Source: Salarias fasciatus (lineage: Eukaryota > Chordata > Actinopteri > Blenniiformes > Blenniidae). Taken from it: a stretch of 64,000 bases of DNA. Positions 45,528-58,794 of this stretch are shown here, piece after piece (positions within the stretch are counted from its first letter, which is position 1; the number at the start of each line of letters is the position of its first letter). The stretch covers positions 13,556,376-13,620,375 of the forward strand of contig NC_043745.1 of the NCBI RefSeq assembly GCF_902148845.1, given 5' to 3'. The notes below the pieces were generated by a model. The model saw only the letters and a program-made list of their open reading frames with translations. It was not told the DNA's origin and ran no database searches. A program made the position numbers and the translations under genes.

Positions 45528-45779
45528 TATATTTACCTCCACCAAGGAGGTTATGCAATCACGTCGGATGGTTGGTTTGTTGGTTGGTTGGTTGGTTTGT
45601 TAGCAACATTACAGAAAAAGTTATGGACGGATTGCAATGAAACTTTGTGGAAAGGTGGGTCTTGGGCTAACTTAGAATCCATTAAATTTTGGTGATGATC
45701 CGGGTCACTGTCTGGATCCAGGAATTTTTCAAAGGATTCTTTATCATTGAGAGATAGGGCAGTCTTTCACATAGTTGGG
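45528..45779. repeat. Dispersed repeat (CCACCAAGGAGGTTATG type), copy 1
   Basis: Contains GGAGGTTATGCAATCACGTC, a (GTTG)n run, TGGAAAGGTGGGTCTTGGGC and TTTATCATTGAGAGATAGGG. A close copy is at 62985-63230. Both copies end at the same hAT-like junction. Confidence 0.85.
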
Positions 45780-46120
45780 CAGGCCCGCCGACAGGGGGGG
45801 ACAAACGGGTCTGTTGTCCCGGACTCAGGGTTGTGGGGGGCCAGAATTAAAGGTGGGGGGGGAGCCCATGCAGCACCCCACTCACGGCTCCCGACGCAGC
45901 ATGCAGGCACCGCGCTGCTCCGCACCGCTCCTCGCCTCCCCACCCCCAGGTCCAACACCGCATGCAGGTACCGTGCCGCACCGCTCTGCGCGCCGCACGC
46001 AGCAACGCTCCGCAGCGCTCCGCTCCGATCACGCCCCCCCACCTCCCAGTCAGACAGTTGGGACTGGGCCCAACTAACAGTAAGTTGTCCCGGGCCAAGG
46101 CAAAGCTGTCAGCGGGCCTG
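45780..46120. mobile_element. Non-autonomous hAT-like element (341 bp)
   Basis: The ends CAGGCCCGCCGACAG and CTGTCAGCGGGCCTG pair with one mismatch. Flanking octamers TAGTTGGG (45772-45779) and TCGTTGGG (46121-46128) agree at seven of eight, an 8-bp hAT target duplication. The inside is GC-rich. Open frames in it are compositional. Confidence 0.85.
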
Positions 46121-46629
46121 TCGTTGGGCATAACTGAACAATAAATGACAAGGGGGCTTAGCCGGGGATTCCGGAGTGTCAGTCACTGTGAGGCAACACA
46201 TTGAAATATGAACTTGCAACAAACAGCTTTCACCCATACATTGTTTGTGTTGTGGAGAAATAAAATGTTGTTTTATTATATATGGTTTTCTTATTGTTGT
46301 TGGTGACTGATTTGAGCTGTGGCGGAGGTCTGTGCTCTCTGAGTGCCAAATTGTAGTTATTAACAATAAAGCAAAACCAAACACACAATTCTAGCTACAT
46401 TTCTATACAAGTCGTGTTTGTATGAATGTGCGTGTGTGTGTGTGAGAGGAATAGAGATGGTTTGTGAGATGGGATGGAGGACTGGGAGATGGAACTACAG
46501 ATCAAAATGGCGGCCAGCCAAAGACTACAGTTAAAATGGCAGATCAGAGGATGTGCTTGGCATATGTACTCAGTAACAAAGGAGGGCTTGACGGTGAGGC
46601 CTGTTTCCTCTCTCAAGTGCAACTTTGTA

Positions 46630-46785
46630 AGAGCCAATGGGCTATATGCACAGCTCCATTACTTCCTGAAGTTCAGACAGCACCTTTATTTCCTGTGTTT
46701 CATGATAGGATGAACTGATTAATCCAGGTGTGTCTGGACCTCATTAAATGGCCAGACAGACCTGGATTAATAACAAAATAACTGG
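46630..46785. mobile_element. Half copy of the foldback MITE seen at 15953
   Basis: Shares CTTCCTGAAGTTCAG, TTTCATGATAGGA and CTGATTAATCCAGGTGTGTC with that element. Only one long arm is well kept, with a short paired end near 46760-46785. Confidence 0.65.
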
Positions 46786-47159
46786 TGGGTCTGTCTGTCA
46801 ATCATTCTGATGAGCTGCTTTCATGAGGCCGTTCGACGTGCTCGCTCCCAATAAGGTTCTCCCTTTTGCGCATGCGCATTCAGGGTGTTTATGTGGCCGG
46901 TGAGCTTCGGTTTCAGCTAGTACTTACCAATGGCGAGTCTGCCATAATGAAACTGTAACTGTTTCGGAAAATAAGCTTTATGAGCGAGGCTCACAGAAAC
47001 TGTAAACAGAGCCGTGCACGCCCGGAGAAGATGAGGTCGCGCTCGCACGATTCCGCTATTGATAGGCATTTCCTGGGAGAAGCAGGAGAACAGGGTGGAT
47101 GGTCTGGTGCATGCGCGTTTTTCAAAAAGTGAGTAACTCCAAACATCCACTGCACGACA

Positions 47160-47432
47160 CAGTTGCAGCTCAAAAAAGTGAGTGGAGTAACAGGCTCCTG
47201 TCATTGCGCTGCAGAACTGAGCGCTTCAAGAGGTCGTTCATCCCCTCAGCAATCAGGCTGTATAACAGGATTGTGCCTGAGCCAAACCAAGTACAATCGA
47301 GCACTTTGTATTTATGTACTGTTGTTATTTATTTGCATGTGAATGATCTGTGTGCTGCTGGACACCGGAATTTCTCCCTTGGGAGATTAATAAAGTTTTT
47401 ATCTATCTATCTATCTTTTTTATCTATCTGAT
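47160..47432 (+). mobile_element. LINE 3' end with (ATCT)n tail
   Basis: Encodes SEWSNRLLSLRCRTERFKRS then FIPSAIRLYNR, a C-terminal stretch of fish non-LTR retrotransposons. An untranslated tail with TTGGGAGATTAATAAAGTTT and tetranucleotide ATCT repeats follows. 5' truncated, as is usual for LINEs. Confidence 0.8.
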
Positions 47433-48959
47433 GTTTGGCTTCATCTTTTCGAGAAAATCCTATATTACACCTTTACCTTGCAAACCCAGCGTTGGGGATG
47501 AGGTTGATTTAAAAATGTATGGAGAAAGGACCCTTAGAACAGGTAATTTTAGATTTTGTTTGGGCTAATTTTTGATACAAAACTACTGTGGAAGGCTACA
47601 TATACATTCTGGCGGAGGAAATGTAAAACGGTTGTTAATGTAATGAGGTGCCTGACGGGAGTGGAGTGGGGAGCAGATAGAGCAGCTCTTAAAATGTTAT
47701 ATGTTGCATTGATAAGGTCATTAATGGATTTTGGGTGCCTGGTCGAGAAGGAGCAAAATATTTGACCCATAAACTGAAAGTTGTGCAAAATCTGGCTCTG
47801 AGGTTATGTTGTGGCGCTTTGAGGACTTCTCCAGTTGCTGCACTTCAGGTTGAGATGGGAGAGTTGTCATTAAGATTGAGGCATAAGCAGGTCAGGTGCC
47901 AGTTTAGGGGTAATTACAGGGCATAAAGCCGGACAAAGTTCATCCTGCAGTCAGCGCACTGATTCCCTGTTGGAGAGGAGTGGAAAGTCCAAAACATCAT
48001 GCTTGCCTGTGTCAGGGGGTAAATGGCCAAGAAGTATGGGGATGACGGGAAAAAGTATAGTCTTGCTGTACCGGGTACAGTTACTCCATATTGGTTATTG
48101 CCTACTGCAGATGTTGCTTTCTCTATTCATGGGGGTTCAAAAAGGCCCGTCGTAGTAAGACACTTGGTGCGAAGCTGTTAATGTCAGAATTCGAAGTCGC
48201 GTGTGCTGTCCTGTTTCTACTGATGGATCTAAGGATCCTGAATCAGGAGAATGGGTATGCTTTTGTTGTCCGCATGAATTAGGTATTTTCAGAAGGCAGA
48301 CGACCAAGGAACACCTTGCGGTTCATACAACGGAATTGATTGGCACATTGTTACTGGCGTTACACGGGTTGAAGAGAACCAAATAGTGCAAGCTTTAATC
48401 TGTTTCAGATCAATAGCAGGCCCTAACCTCAGTCATAACTTCTCGTCACAGGCGCCGACCAGACCTTTTGTATGAAATACATTGTATAGATTAAAAAATG
48501 TCCAAACGGCCATTCATTTCTTATGGGTTCCAGCCCATAAGGAGGTAACGGGGAATGAGATGGCGGATCAGTTGGAAAAACAAGCATTAAAACAGGAAAG
48601 ACTGTGGGAGGTAACCCTCAGTAAATCAGAGGCAAAAACATTGATTAAAAACCAAATTCAGGCAGAATGGCACCGGCTCTGGGATGAGGAGGGGAAAGGA
48701 AGACATCTGGATAAAATTCAAAAGAAAGTAGGACGTCATAAAGCTCTGGAAGTGAATAGAAGAGAACAGGTTGTTCTGGGTCAGCTTAGAATTGCGCACA
48801 CAGGGCTTAACCAGACTCTGGCTATGATAGGGAAACACCCAACGGGAATATGCGGGTGTGGTAAGTAGGGCTGCAGCTATCAATTATTTAGTAATCGATT
48901 AATCTATCGATTCATTTGGTCGATTAATCAATTAATCAGATAAAATATATTTTACATAC

Positions 48960-49051
<92 letters not shown>

Positions 49052-49057
49052 ATATAA
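48960..49057. repeat. (TA)n microsatellite
   Basis: More than 35 TA units with a few ACATA interruptions at the right end. Confidence 0.95.
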
Positions 49058-49131
49058 AACATTTTTAACATTTCTTTTTATTTCATCTTGGCAAGCATAA
49101 AACTCACCACGGACAAAAAAATGAACTACTA

Positions 49132-49642
49132 TTAAAGCTCGTGTCTGGAGTTTTGAAAGACAGAGTTTTTTTTAATCCAACATCTCAAGGTTCGCCCTCC
49201 CTCTGCTTTCATGAGCGACCAAGCCACGCCCCTGTAATTGTGCACGCCCATTATGTGTCGGGTGAAAATGAGAGCCTCCCAGTCCGACAGCATCCTAAAT
49301 GTTTAGCTGTTTACGGTGGATGTTCAGCAGACAGTGGATATATCCGAGGTAAGCGCGGCAGCTGCTTTGCTAACTCACCTCTGAGTGTGTGTGCTCTCTG
49401 GCTGCACATGTTGATTGACAGCACAACAAGGCTGAAGCTCGAAATCTATTGGCTGAAGCTGACCGGCGCTTTTTCGGATAACATGGGGATCTATGAGACG
49501 AAGGCGGGGCTCATAAATAAGTTTCTATATTGCTTTATGCTAATATTATATTATAGTATCGAACCAGACTAACACATTTAAGCTCTGTTAAAAAATGATA
49601 CATACATTGGAAATGAATGGAAACTCCGGACACGAGCTTTAA
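49132..49642. mobile_element. TTAA-flanked MITE 1
   Basis: TTAA at 49132-49135 and 49639-49642. Inside them the ends AGCTCGTGTCTGGAGTTT and AACTCCGGACACGAGCT pair. TTAA duplication is the hallmark of piggyBac-type elements. No transposase. Nested in the hAT element that sits in the LINE. Confidence 0.8.
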
Positions 49643-51159
49643 TGCTTGCAGTAACATTTATTAAACTGCACAAGAACACTCATTGCTAGGATGAACATTG
49701 CACTTTGAATTCACAAATTATTTGAATAAAAAATAAATAAAATACCTGATAGAGGGCTAAGGCCTTACCTTCATTATAAAAAAAATGCACATGAAAGCTG
49801 ATTATTAAGGAACACATTCAAGTACAGCAGGCTATATTCAGTATCATCAAACAATTCCTATTGATATTAATTTGCCATCTGTCTTGTGCAAAAAACAAAC
49901 AAAAATAAGAATACTCAGGCTGAGTACAAAACAGCACATTCACCTTTTTAAACTGACAGCTGCCCTAAAATTTTAAAGTGCATTCAGAGGAGTGCAAAAC
50001 AACAATTTCAGAAAAGTGACTTTTTTTTTTTTTTTAGCATCGACGTGGTGCTGTTATAATATGCCAGCTCCGCTTGGCAGTGCAAACTTTGCACCGAGCT
50101 CTTCCCTTTTTTTCGTTTAAAGTTATCCCAAACTTTTGACATTTTCTGGCGTTTTCTTTGTTGTGCTTCCTCCTTTTTGCCAGCTTTTTCTTTATTCTGC
50201 TCTTCAACGCCCCGACTCGCCGCGAAAACGCGTCTCACGTGTCGCGACAACGCGCTGCGTCCGACGCGTCCGCGTCTCGTCGTCGCTGGTGGAACGTGCG
50301 TTCCCATTTGTTTTCAATTGTATTTTGATGCAGCTCCATTTTTCGCGTCGTTTTACCGCGCTGTGCTCCATCTGCTTGCTCCGACATGTCTGTGCAGCTT
50401 ACACTCTCGTGCGGAAACATGCTGCACTTTAGTTCCGGGTGCTACACGCTAGCGGTTTCACGGTAGTTTCACTGTACACAATTAATAAACGAATCCTCGA
50501 AGCAACAGAATTTAATTCGAAGCTTTTCTATAATCAAATTATTCGATTTATTCGATGAATCGTTTCAGCCCTAGTGGTGAAGCTGTTGAGAGTGTGGAGC
50601 ACGTCTTGTTGCATTGTGGAAAGCATGAGGTGGAACAATGTGCTTTTAGGGGGAAATTAGAGGAGTCAGAAAGTCCTTTTCTGCTGGAGAACATCTTAAA
50701 GTATGAGCAATACGGTTGTAAATATCTGTTCAAATTCCTAAGGGATAGTGTAATCATCAGAAGAACATGAGGTTTAGGCAGGAAAATATCCTCTGACCCA
50801 CACTCCCGCACAGTAGGTGGCAGAAATGCGCCTAAAAGTTGGCTGCCACCCACCATAAAACAACAGGAAGACGAAGAACCCGGCGTTGGGTGAAGCGAAG
50901 TGATCATTAATGGCCGCGCCACTGCACCACGGACCTCGCCCGCACCGCCCGGCTGCTAAGGCGGAGGGATCATCGCCGACCTGAGAGAAGACATCCGTCC
51001 GCTGTCGAATGAGCTCAGGAAGAAGGACGACCTGCTGGATAAGGCCCGGACGTTGATGATTGACCAATCTATGGTTATGTCTTCATTAATGGCCACCTAA
51101 TCAAAATTAAAACCAAACCTGCAGTTGAACAAAAACCCACAATAGTCAAATGTGGACTG

Positions 51160-51661
51160 TTAAAGGTGCATTAAGGAGTTTGCACGTTTTATGCGAAACA
51201 GCACCCCCTGCAGGCCTTGGGCGTAATGCAGCTTAGTGAAAATCTCGTGCCTGTGGCTCGTGTGCATGGAAGAGAGGAACTCCTTCCTCGCTCTTTTAGT
51301 AGCGCTCGAGTAAGATTTAAGTTTCTTTTACCTGGTGGAGTCTGTGCTGGAGTTGTAGCAGTGCTGGAAGATCCTGCTCAGTTGTTGCTCACTCAGCATC
51401 AGGCGGAGTAATGGTGGACAAAACGAAACTTAACTCAATCAGGCCAGCCGGAGCCTGCATTACATCATTCCTTTCAAATTCTCCCCCAAAAATTCTGGTG
51501 CCAGACTGGCACTGCAGCTTTCAATTGACAATTTAGCGCTGTTAGCGGTACTTGCAATGAATATGTCAGGGCACATTGTACACATCATTAAAAATGTGTA
51601 ACATATTTATGGTGGAAAATAAGTATTTTTAAAGTTGAAAAACTCCTTAATGCACTTTTAA
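51160..51661. mobile_element. TTAA-flanked MITE 2
   Basis: The ends TTAAAGGTGCATTAAGGAGT and the complement of TTAAAAGTGCATTAAGGAGT pair over about 22 bp. TTAA stands at 51160-51163 and 51658-51661. No gene inside. Confidence 0.8.
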
Positions 51662-51815
51662 ATATCCGATCCCTCTCCTCCAAATCTTGCTTATTTGTGA
51701 CTTAATAACTGATCATAATTTAGATTTATTAAACCTCACTGAAACCAATCCGCTCCGTCATATAAGCCGATGATACGTCGTCCATGTAAATGAGCCTGGT
51801 GTGATTCCTGGAAGA

Positions 51816-52380
51816 TTAAAGCTAGGGTAGGCGATGTTGTCGAAAAGCACTTTTTGTCATACTGAGTGAAATGCTCCTTGCCCACCTCGGAGAGATCAAT
51901 ACATTATGTGGACGGAAAAAGGTGCGGAAAAAATCTGACAACTGTAGCGGCCAAAGGACAGTAAAAACTCTGACCAATCATAAGGCGCGGACCGCTCTTA
52001 AGAAACCAATCAAATCCCTTCGCCGTTCTACCAGTCCCCTGCGCGTACATTTCAATGGCGTACACTGGCCCTGGTTCAGTGCACGCGCGCGTTGGCGAAG
52101 CGCTCGAAGTGCTCAAGGCTCGCGTGAAAAATAGAACGAAGCGGAGCGGGTGTGCTGCGCTCCTATGCGCGTTGTGTGTGGGCAGTCCGAAAGGTTAATA
52201 ACATTGGAGGCGATCACAAACTCCGTGCGCGTGGCGCTTCCGTCCGCGTGGCGCTTCCGCGTCCAGTGCGTTCGCTCCCAACAGGAGCTCCTCCAATGGG
52301 ATGGGAGCTCGGCAGAGCCTTGGGGAGATGCTACATTCAAATACATGCTAGTTTTCCAAGATTGCCGACCCTAGCTTTAA
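51816..52380. mobile_element. TTAA-flanked MITE 3
   Basis: The ends TTAAAGCTAGGGTAGGCGAT and CGACCCTAGCTTTAA pair, with TTAA at 51816-51819 and 52377-52380. The centre is CpG-rich (52080-52270), with no gene. Confidence 0.8.
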
Positions 52381-52734
52381 TTGAAACTTTCTAAAATGAC
52401 CAAACAAAATTTTCGGTCAAAGAGGTCTGACAGTTTTCTCTATATTTAAAGGGACTTAAGGCAAGATTTGTGGTAAAACTACACATGCATTTCCAGTTTA
52501 TTCAATGCTAATGGGCCGTGAAGCATTAAAAACCTAAAATAACACTCCAATCCGCGTATCTGTCTGTTGCCTTATACAGGCTGTGTGCCACAGAATTTGT
52601 TGCTGTTCGGGGTCCAAATTTCCCGCGCAATCGTGGGGATGTGACATAAATTGACGCTGTATGCGCGCTGCCGAACAGGAAGAGCATGGCTGCCGTAGAC
52701 ACAGACTCAAACACTGCTGGGATCAGGGGCGGGC

Positions 52735-53095
52735 AGTGTTGCCAACTTGGCGACTTTCTCACTAAATCTGGCGATTTTCCAAAGGCTCTTGGAGACTTTT
52801 TTTGTTAAAAGCGACTAGCGACAATTTTAGCGACTTTTTCTGGTGCTCTGGAGACGTGACAGGATGTCTCCGCTGTCCTCAACTAGCAGCGGGTGCTGCT
52901 GTGAGCCCCTCCACCGTCCCAAAGCACTCACAGGCAGCCAGTCTCACGCAGCGCTCCCTGCTGCAGTCAGAGCAGAGAGGACCCACACCACCGCGTCCAC
53001 ATTTCAAATGAATTGCGCGTGCGCAAATACGCCGCTGCTCTCTTGCTGACAAACCAAGAATCAACAGAAGAAAGTTCATTTGTTTAACTTGATTT
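52735..53095. mobile_element. Dispersed element (CAGTGTTGCCAACTTGGCGAC type)
   Basis: Starts with CAGTGTTGCCAACTTGGC and AAAGCGACTAGCGACAATTT, words of a widespread fish repeat. From 52895 it matches 11095-11300. The right end is not fixed. Confidence 0.6.
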
Positions 53096-53256
53096 GTGAA
53101 AATGAAACAATTTGGGATTTCTGAAGTTTCTAAATGATGCGTTGTGTGTTTTTTGGCTGCCTTTGTAGCACCTTTTGAATGTATTTTATCATTTCTGTTC
53201 AGTGTTACTGTGCTATGTTTGGACCGTCAATAATGTTCAGGTACATTGTTTACAAC

Positions 53257-55355
53257 TGTGACGTTTACAGCTCCAAGTAACGCACGGTGGACGACATTAT
53301 ATTTTTAATGTGCTTTTTATTGAAGAAACTCAACATAGTGTCTTATACAGACTGCTTGGCTGACTGGCGCGGACACAATGCTGCGTGCATCAAGGGTCTC
53401 CATGACTCGATTTAGCCTCTGGTCGTGTATTTCCTGTGTTTCTCCAAAAACCAATATGTCGTCCATGTACACGACCGTTCCATCATGCCCATGCAGACAT
53501 CTTTCGCTGAAAGATTTCGGGCACCGGCGTGATCCCGAACAGCAGCCGCTTAAAACAGTGTCTGCCTCGGGGCGTGATAAAGGTGGTCAGTCGAGCACTT
53601 TTTGCCAGAATCCGCTCTTGGCGTCCAGACTGGAGAACACTGTACTCTTTGCTAGCTTGGGCATGATTATCTTACCCACCCTCCAAGGTGGGTAAGATAA
53701 ACTTTTCACGTTTCATATTTTCATTAAGTTTTTTCAGGTCCACACAAATTCTTATTTTTCCATTCTTTTTCATGACTGGAACCATGGGCGCGCACCATTC
53801 AGTCGAGTCGGTCACTTTTTCTATTATGCCCATTGACTCCATTCTCTTTAACTCCCCCTCAACCCGAGGGAGCAGCGGAATTGGTACTTGCCGTGGCGTA
53901 GTGATGCTGTATGGTTCTGCACTTTCTTTCACTGTGATTTTCACTGGTTCTCCTTTCAGCGTGCCTAGGCCACTGAATGCATTGACCTCGTCGATGCGCT
54001 TAATTAGGCCCAGTCTGGTTGCCGCTGTTCTGCTTAGGAGATTTTCCCCATTAGTTTGAACTACAACTGCACAGAAGCAGCAACTTCTCAGTTGCCCGCT
54101 GATGTTGGCTTTTAGTTTAGCTAAAAACTGCCCCCTTGTGGCCACAGTGCCACCTGGACTCTGAAGGGTATTCTTCACTTCTCTGAGTCGAGGCTTGCTC
54201 TGCAGTGTGTCATATGTGGCTTCAGACATGATTGAAGTGTCAGCACTGGAATCGATTTTGAATGAGGCTGGCGTATCTGCCACAGTGAGAGTTGTGCGCC
54301 ATGGTGGCTCATCCTCTGCAATCGGTGCATCATTTTGTTGTAGCTCTACTGAGCCCAGGAACACTGTATCACTCTCGTCAACTTCAGTTATTTCCTGCAC
54401 CGTTTTTGAATGGCACACAGCTGCAAAGTGCCCTATTTTGTTACACTTCATGCATTTTTTTTCTTTTGCATGGCACTGCTTGGACTCAGTGTGATTACGC
54501 CCACATCTCGTACACGCCCCTCTTTTCGTCTTTTTGTTTATCTTCGCCATGTTGCCATATGTTTTTTGTTCAGTCTTCTTTACTGACTTAACATTGTCCT
54601 CGTGCTCTGCGCTGTGTCCTCGCTCTGTATTCTGTAACTTGATCAATTCACAATGCCTGGCTGTTTCAACGGCTGTGTTCAATGTTAAATCACTTTTCAT
54701 TTGCAGTTTCTTTGACACTTGTTTATCACGAATTCCGATCACTGTGCGATCACGCATTTGCTCTTCTTTTAATGCTCCAAAATCACAGTTTTCAGCTAGC
54801 TCATATAGTTGCCTGACGAATGCTTCCACACTTTCGCCTGGTTGTTGAACTCTGGAGTGAAACTTAGCACGTTCATAGATAATATTTCGTTTCGGGATGA
54901 AGTGCTCGTCGAATTTGGCCATCACAACGTCATATTTATCTGCATCTGCTTCATCCGTGAACGTGAACACCTTGAATATGTGCTCAGCCTCCGCTCTCAT
55001 GGAATAAATTAATGCCTTTACTTGCACATTTTCCCCTTCCTCCGTAAGCAGTGAAACTATGCGATACCTGCCGAATCTCAGCTTCCAGTCAGGCCATGCT
55101 TCCGGCTTTGAGAAGTCAAACAGCTCTGGTGGAGTAAACTTTGCCATGGCGACGCACACTTCGGCTCCTCTCTCTCACGTCCGACGTTCCGCGGCTCAAA
55201 TCCGGTTTTCTTCTGACACCATGTGACGTTTACAGCTCCAAGTAACGCACGGTGGACAACATTCTATTTCTAACATACTGTTTATTGAAGAGACTCAACG
55301 TAGTGGCTTATACAGACTGCTAGGCTGACCGGCGCGGACACATAATGGTGCCTGT
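53257..55355 (-). mobile_element. Ty3/gypsy fossil, incomplete and broken
   Basis: Two similar short terminal repeats of about 135 bp (53257-53392 and 55222-55355; both begin TGTGACGTTTACAGCTCCAA on the plus strand) bracket a minus-strand gag, protease and start of reverse transcriptase. A primer-binding-site candidate, TGGTGTCAGAAG, lies at 55221-55210, directly inside the terminal repeat. The gag end has CCHC-type knuckles (KCNKIGHFAAVC). The later pol domains are missing and at least two breaks are present. The terminal repeats are clearly diverged, so it is much older than the element at 4509. Confidence 0.88.
53672..55159 (-). pseudogene. Gag-protease-RT part of the gypsy fossil
   Basis: A single long frame starting with the gag N-terminus (MAKFTPPELFDF), then zinc knuckles, a retroviral-type protease region and the start of the reverse transcriptase (ICVDLKKLNENMKRE). 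A further reverse transcriptase stretch with YMDDILVFGE lies at about 53430-53470. Fossil of a multidomain polyprotein, not expected to function. Confidence 0.85.
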
Positions 55356-56180
55356 ATCAAGGGACTCAGGGCTGCATCACATATGCACAGGAGGATATAG
55401 CATGCAACTTTACTCTGCAACTTTTACTCTACATGACAACAACCAAGACGATTTTACAACTGATGGTGTAAACAAAGAGTTTCACTCCATTCAGTGTTGG
55501 TTCAGCTTGTTCAAATGTCACATGTGCTGAAAAGTCTTTGTTTACTTCATTTTCTCTTGGTTGGGTTAAACTGTGTTGCATTTTCACAATCAGCATTATT
55601 TACTGAAATCTCACTGGGTGGCCAAAAAGTTTCCTCAGCTTATTTTCATGGGTCCTTCTCTCTTCTCACTTCTCTGTCTGTTGTTCACCTTGTACATTTG
55701 CCTTGTGCAATTATTAAAGTGGTAACAGCTGAAAAAAAAGTGTCTCAACTTCAATTGTGGCTTTTCATTACTAACACACGAAATTGATAAGCGAATTTTT
55801 TATGTCAATATTGCGTTTCACATTTGACAGTAAAACGTGTAATTTTAAAGGTCCAACCTAAATGAATAAAGGTCACATATCTGATTCTGTAGAAGCTACG
55901 AGCAGCCTGGCGATACAGCTTTAATCGTTTGAACGTCGGCCGGTGGTAATTTCAGATCAAGTGGTGGCGACGTCTTGTCAATTAGCAAACGCTCTCCCTG
56001 CGACGTCTTGGCGATGAAACGAGGATCGTCGGGGAGACGTCGGTGTGCTGTCTGGGCTCTAACCTGTCAGTCACCATAATCACACAGTTTGTCCTCCAGT
56101 CTCCCAACCGGGCAGCACGGCGCACTGCACAGCCCAGCCTGCCGCCTGCTATGTGGGAAGCAACGGCACAGCCGGCATGA
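55356..56180. other. Intergenic, nothing firmly recognised
   Basis: No gene. 56060-56160 resembles the centre of the element at 44185 (ACCATAATCACACA, CTCCCAACCG.GCAGCACGG). Confidence 0.45.
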
Positions 56181-56186
56181 AAAACC

Positions 56187-56555
56187 TGCAAATCGTGTTA
56201 AAAAGAGGCTTTTGGAAGAGTTGGTAAGCAGCTTACAGTCAAGTCGGGACCGACCAACTCGGCCACTTGAGAGCCCCCCTCTCCGTGAGGCCGACTTGGC
56301 TATGTACCGACTTCACTAGGTGCAGGGTGCTGGATTACAGTCAGATCGGCACCAATCCAAGTCGGCCCTGACCAACTCGGCACCGCCTCCGGGATACAGT
56401 CAAGTCGGCATGAAAGCCAAGTCGGCCCCGCGGGGGGGCTCTCAAGTGGCCGAGTTGGTCGGTGCCGACTTGACTGTAAGCTGCTCACCAACTTGGCCAA
56501 AAGCCTCTTTTTTTTTTTTTAATCACGATGCGGCTGCAGCGTGACGATTTGCACA
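56187..56555. repeat. GC-rich foldback element, copy 1
   Basis: Arms 56201-56279 and 56433-56511 are reverse complements with about five differences in 79. The centre repeats the motif ACAGTCAAGTCGGC and its complement. Outer ends carry GCAAATCG words on both sides. Confidence 0.85.
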
Positions 56556-56782
56556 GGTTTTTTTTTTGTTTGTTTTTTCTTTTTTGTGCCAGCTGCGCCA
56601 CTTCTCCTCATGTAGCAGGCGGGGGACTGGAGGACAAACTGTGTGATGATGGTGACTGACAGGTTAGAGGTGGATAATGTACCTGGAGCTTCATGTTTGA
56701 CATCTTGTTTGAACCGAGTAGCTTCGCTACGAGCGCGCAGCGCGAGCGGCTCTCTGGTCACGTGACCAGATGGGAGCGTACC

Positions 56783-56955
56783 TATGTTCCCTGGGTCGTA
56801 TGTTCCCGGACTGGGGAACATAGGACCTTTTTTCCACATAAGGGTTCTATGTTCCCCGCTTTTCTCCAAAAGGGTTGTATGTTCCCCGCTTTGTATGGGA
56901 CCGGGGAACATAGAACCCTTTTTCTAAATAAGGGTCCTATGCTCCCCACCGTGCA
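56783..56955. repeat. Cluster of ATGTTCCCC / GGGGAACAT motifs
   Basis: Five forward (TATGTTCCC type, one variant TATGCTCCCC) and two reverse copies in about 170 bp, joined by AAGGGTTCTATG-like linkers. Confidence 0.85.
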
Positions 56956-56999
56956 CTGAAAGTGTCTGCTTGTACAGCGTAGAACCTGCAGTGGCACAT

Positions 57000-57997
<998 letters not shown>

Positions 57998-58794
57998 ATG
58001 GTTCTGTCAGTTTTTGTGTTGGTTGTCGGCTCTGTTTTGGTGCTGTCTCGATTGGGGTTTGGGATTGTTCTTGGTTGTGTGTGGTGCGTCGACAACACTG
58101 TTATGCATTTGTTGTGAATTTGTACATAGGTTGTGCCCCCCCCCATTCTCCCTCTCTTTATCTTTCTCTCTTTCTGTCTCTCGCTCTCTGAGCGTTCTAG
58201 TATTAATCATTATTTCCCTTCATTCCGATATTGACGTTCATCTCCACTATTAGGAATAAGCGGAGAGCTCATTCCCTCAGGTCATTTATTCATTTCGGCA
58301 TCTCCATCAGCGTAAACCCCTCTCTCTTGCACGCAGCAGACTGTGAGGACTATGATGAGCCTGTCAGAAAAATTAAGTTCTACAGTACGGAGGAGGGAAA
58401 CATAGTTAAATGTCTTCGAATTTGACCTCCGCATTTGATAATCAGACCGCTTATTCATGTGTGTTTTTTTCTGTTTTGTGTTTGTTTTTCTTTTCTTTTG
58501 AGCGGATAGTGTGACAAACACAAGCTGCTTATTTAAATCACTACATATCTTAAATCATTATTTCTGTCCAGAGATTGGATTTACACCAGACTAAAAACAC
58601 GTTTAGCTGTGATCAGGAAAAGTTTCATTATACGTCTGCTTTGTCCGCTCTGAAGGCACAGACTCCTCGAATTTTTTTTATTTAAATTTTTATTAAATTT
58701 TCATCAAATATTTTATTATATTTCACTGTTGTTTACATCAACTTGGTTGGTGCAAATGCAAATCTGCGCTCTCGCCGCAGCAAAAAACAAACAA

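Larger units (their letters stand above)
48866..50573. mobile_element. hAT element inserted in the LINE
   Basis: The ends TAGGGCTGCAGC and CGTTTCAGCCCTA are those of a common fish hAT family whose edges are rich in ATCGATTAATC. Flanking octamers GTGGTAAG (48858-48865) and GTGGTGAA (50574-50581) agree at six of eight. The LINE reading resumes after it. The minus strand near 50030-50150 keeps a BED-finger start (MSKVWDNF, then CQAELAYYNSTTSML), so it comes from a ZBED-type transposase gene that is otherwise missing. Confidence 0.85.
47490..50870 (+). mobile_element. LINE with RNase H domain, decayed and interrupted
   Basis: Three pieces in order: GLIFDTKLLW and RCLTGVEWGADRAALK (about 47545-47760), then VVQNLALRLCCGALRTSPVA (47775-47925), then an RNase H end with HFLWVPAHKEVTGNEMADQL (48510-48590) and a zinc-finger-like C-G-C-G (48850). 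After the hAT insertion at 48866-50573 it resumes with EAVESVEHVLLHC (from about 50580). This layout fits the RNase H-bearing I/Nimb-like group. Frame changes separate the pieces. A decayed copy. Confidence 0.8.

Noticed and set aside
45747-46144. Several 60-128 codon frames in GC-rich DNA
   Set aside because: They lie inside the 341-bp hAT-like element and reflect base composition.
50136-50452. Plus-strand frames of 91-98 codons
   Set aside because: They are antisense to the BED-finger relic of the hAT element at 48866.
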